From assembly GCA_023415525.1 (NCBI GenBank), contig JAEZKI010000338.1, positions 1 to 5,789 on the forward strand: a DNA stretch of 5,789 nucleotides. The letters are read 5' to 3'. The notes beneath the pieces were generated by a model that was not told the origin of the DNA, made no database searches, and saw only the letters and a list, made by a program, of their open reading frames with translations. The translations under genes were made by a program, and so were the position numbers. The stretch is from Bacillota bacterium (GTDB lineage Bacteria > Bacillota > Clostridia > Lachnospirales > Cellulosilyticaceae). This document shows, one piece after another, positions 5,354 to 5,789 of this stretch (position 1 is the stretch's first letter; the number at the start of each line of letters is the position of its first letter).

Positions 5354-5789
5354 ATGAGGAGGATTCTATCAGATAAGAGAGCTATTTTTCTGTTTATATT
5401 CCCTACGATTTTAGTCATGGCAGTCATTGTAATTATCCCTATTTTTATGTCTGGATACTATAGCTTACTTAAGTGGGATGGCATTGGAAAGGGAAGCTTT
5501 ATAGGGCTTAGTAACTATCAGCAATTATTAAGTGATGAAAGATTTATAAACTCTGTGCTGAGGTCTTTAGCTTTTGCAGGACTTTCTCTTGTGATACAAC
5601 TTCCTTTTTCGTTACTTATTGCCCTTGTTATAGCTAATGGTGTAAAGGGAGAAAAGATCTATCGTACCATTTATTTTATTCCCGTTATTATATCAACAGT
5701 GGTAATTGGACAGCTTTGGCAGAAAATATATAATTCTGATTATGGCTTACTGAATAGCTTATTAAAATCTGTTGGACTCTCAGGCCTAG
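5354..5789 (+). CDS. MalF/UgpA-type sugar ABC transporter permease (partial, 3' cut by window end)
   Basis: The frame is open to the window edge, giving 145 complete codons of a family normally near 290-300 residues. ATG 5354 has AGGAGA (5341-5346) 7 bases upstream. The protein is an integral membrane subunit that pairs with a second permease to form the channel for the sugar delivered by the upstream lipoprotein. Visible transmembrane segments are at about 11-33, 70-95 and 104-123. The stretch FIGLSNYQQLLSD (49-61) followed by NSVLRSLAFA matches the usual entry to the inner-membrane transport domain. RTIYFIPVIISTVVIGQLW (104-122) with YGLLNSLL (130-137) is highly characteristic of CUT1 permeases. 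The EAA loop that contacts the ATPase lies beyond the window. There is no frameshift or other damage in the visible part. Confidence 0.95.
   Translation, partial: MRRILSDKRAIFLFIFPTILVMAVIVIIPIFMSGYYSLLKWDGIGKGSFIGLSNYQQLLSDERFINSVLRSLAFAGLSLVIQLPFSLLIALVIANGVKGEKIYRTIYFIPVIISTVVIGQLWQKIYNSDYGLLNSLLKSVGLSGL

Overview
The window is AT-rich DNA with codon use, Shine-Dalgarno sites and gene families typical of a low-GC Bacillota. A Clostridia / Lachnospirales-type fibre- or sugar-using anaerobe fits best (Cellulosilyticum-like is a guess that cannot be proved from the sequence). All supported genes lie on the + strand. The layout is a classic carbohydrate-uptake module: a YesM/YesN-type two-component system followed by the lipoprotein and first permease of a family-1 (CUT1-type) sugar ABC transporter.

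Layout: (1) 2-103 is the last 33 codons of an upstream gene, possibly an alpha/beta hydrolase. (2) 104-390 is a non-coding stretch with a near-consensus SigA promoter (121-149), a bulged hairpin (151-198), a long terminator-like hairpin with a T-run (201-265) and a purine-rich leader ending in the kinase ribosome binding site. (3) 391-2136 is a membrane sensor histidine kinase. (4) 2139-3752 is its response regulator, starting at a GTG two bases after the kinase stop, so the pair is almost certainly co-transcribed and translationally coupled. (5) 3753-3913 is a 161-bp regulatory gap with an extended -10 promoter, an 11-bp direct repeat and a small leader hairpin. (6) 3914-5290 is the sugar-binding lipoprotein. 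(7) 5291-5353 carries a 10-bp GC-rich stem-loop. (8) 5354-5789 is the first half of a MalF/UgpA-type permease, cut by the window end. A second permease would be expected just outside.

Likely joint function: the kinase senses an extracellular cue, perhaps an oligosaccharide, through its large outside domain. It phosphorylates Asp57 of the AraC-type regulator, which then activates the promoter in front of the binding-protein gene. The binding protein captures the sugar and passes it to the permease pair. The ATPase is often encoded elsewhere in such systems. The stem-loop after the binding-protein gene probably keeps its mRNA more abundant than that of the permeases.

Nothing in the coding regions looks like a wholly new system. 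The least explained part is the 121-269 region, where a strong promoter sits upstream of a terminator-like structure. It could be a small RNA gene, an attenuated leader for the regulator operon, or a mobile hairpin repeat next to an ordinary terminator.
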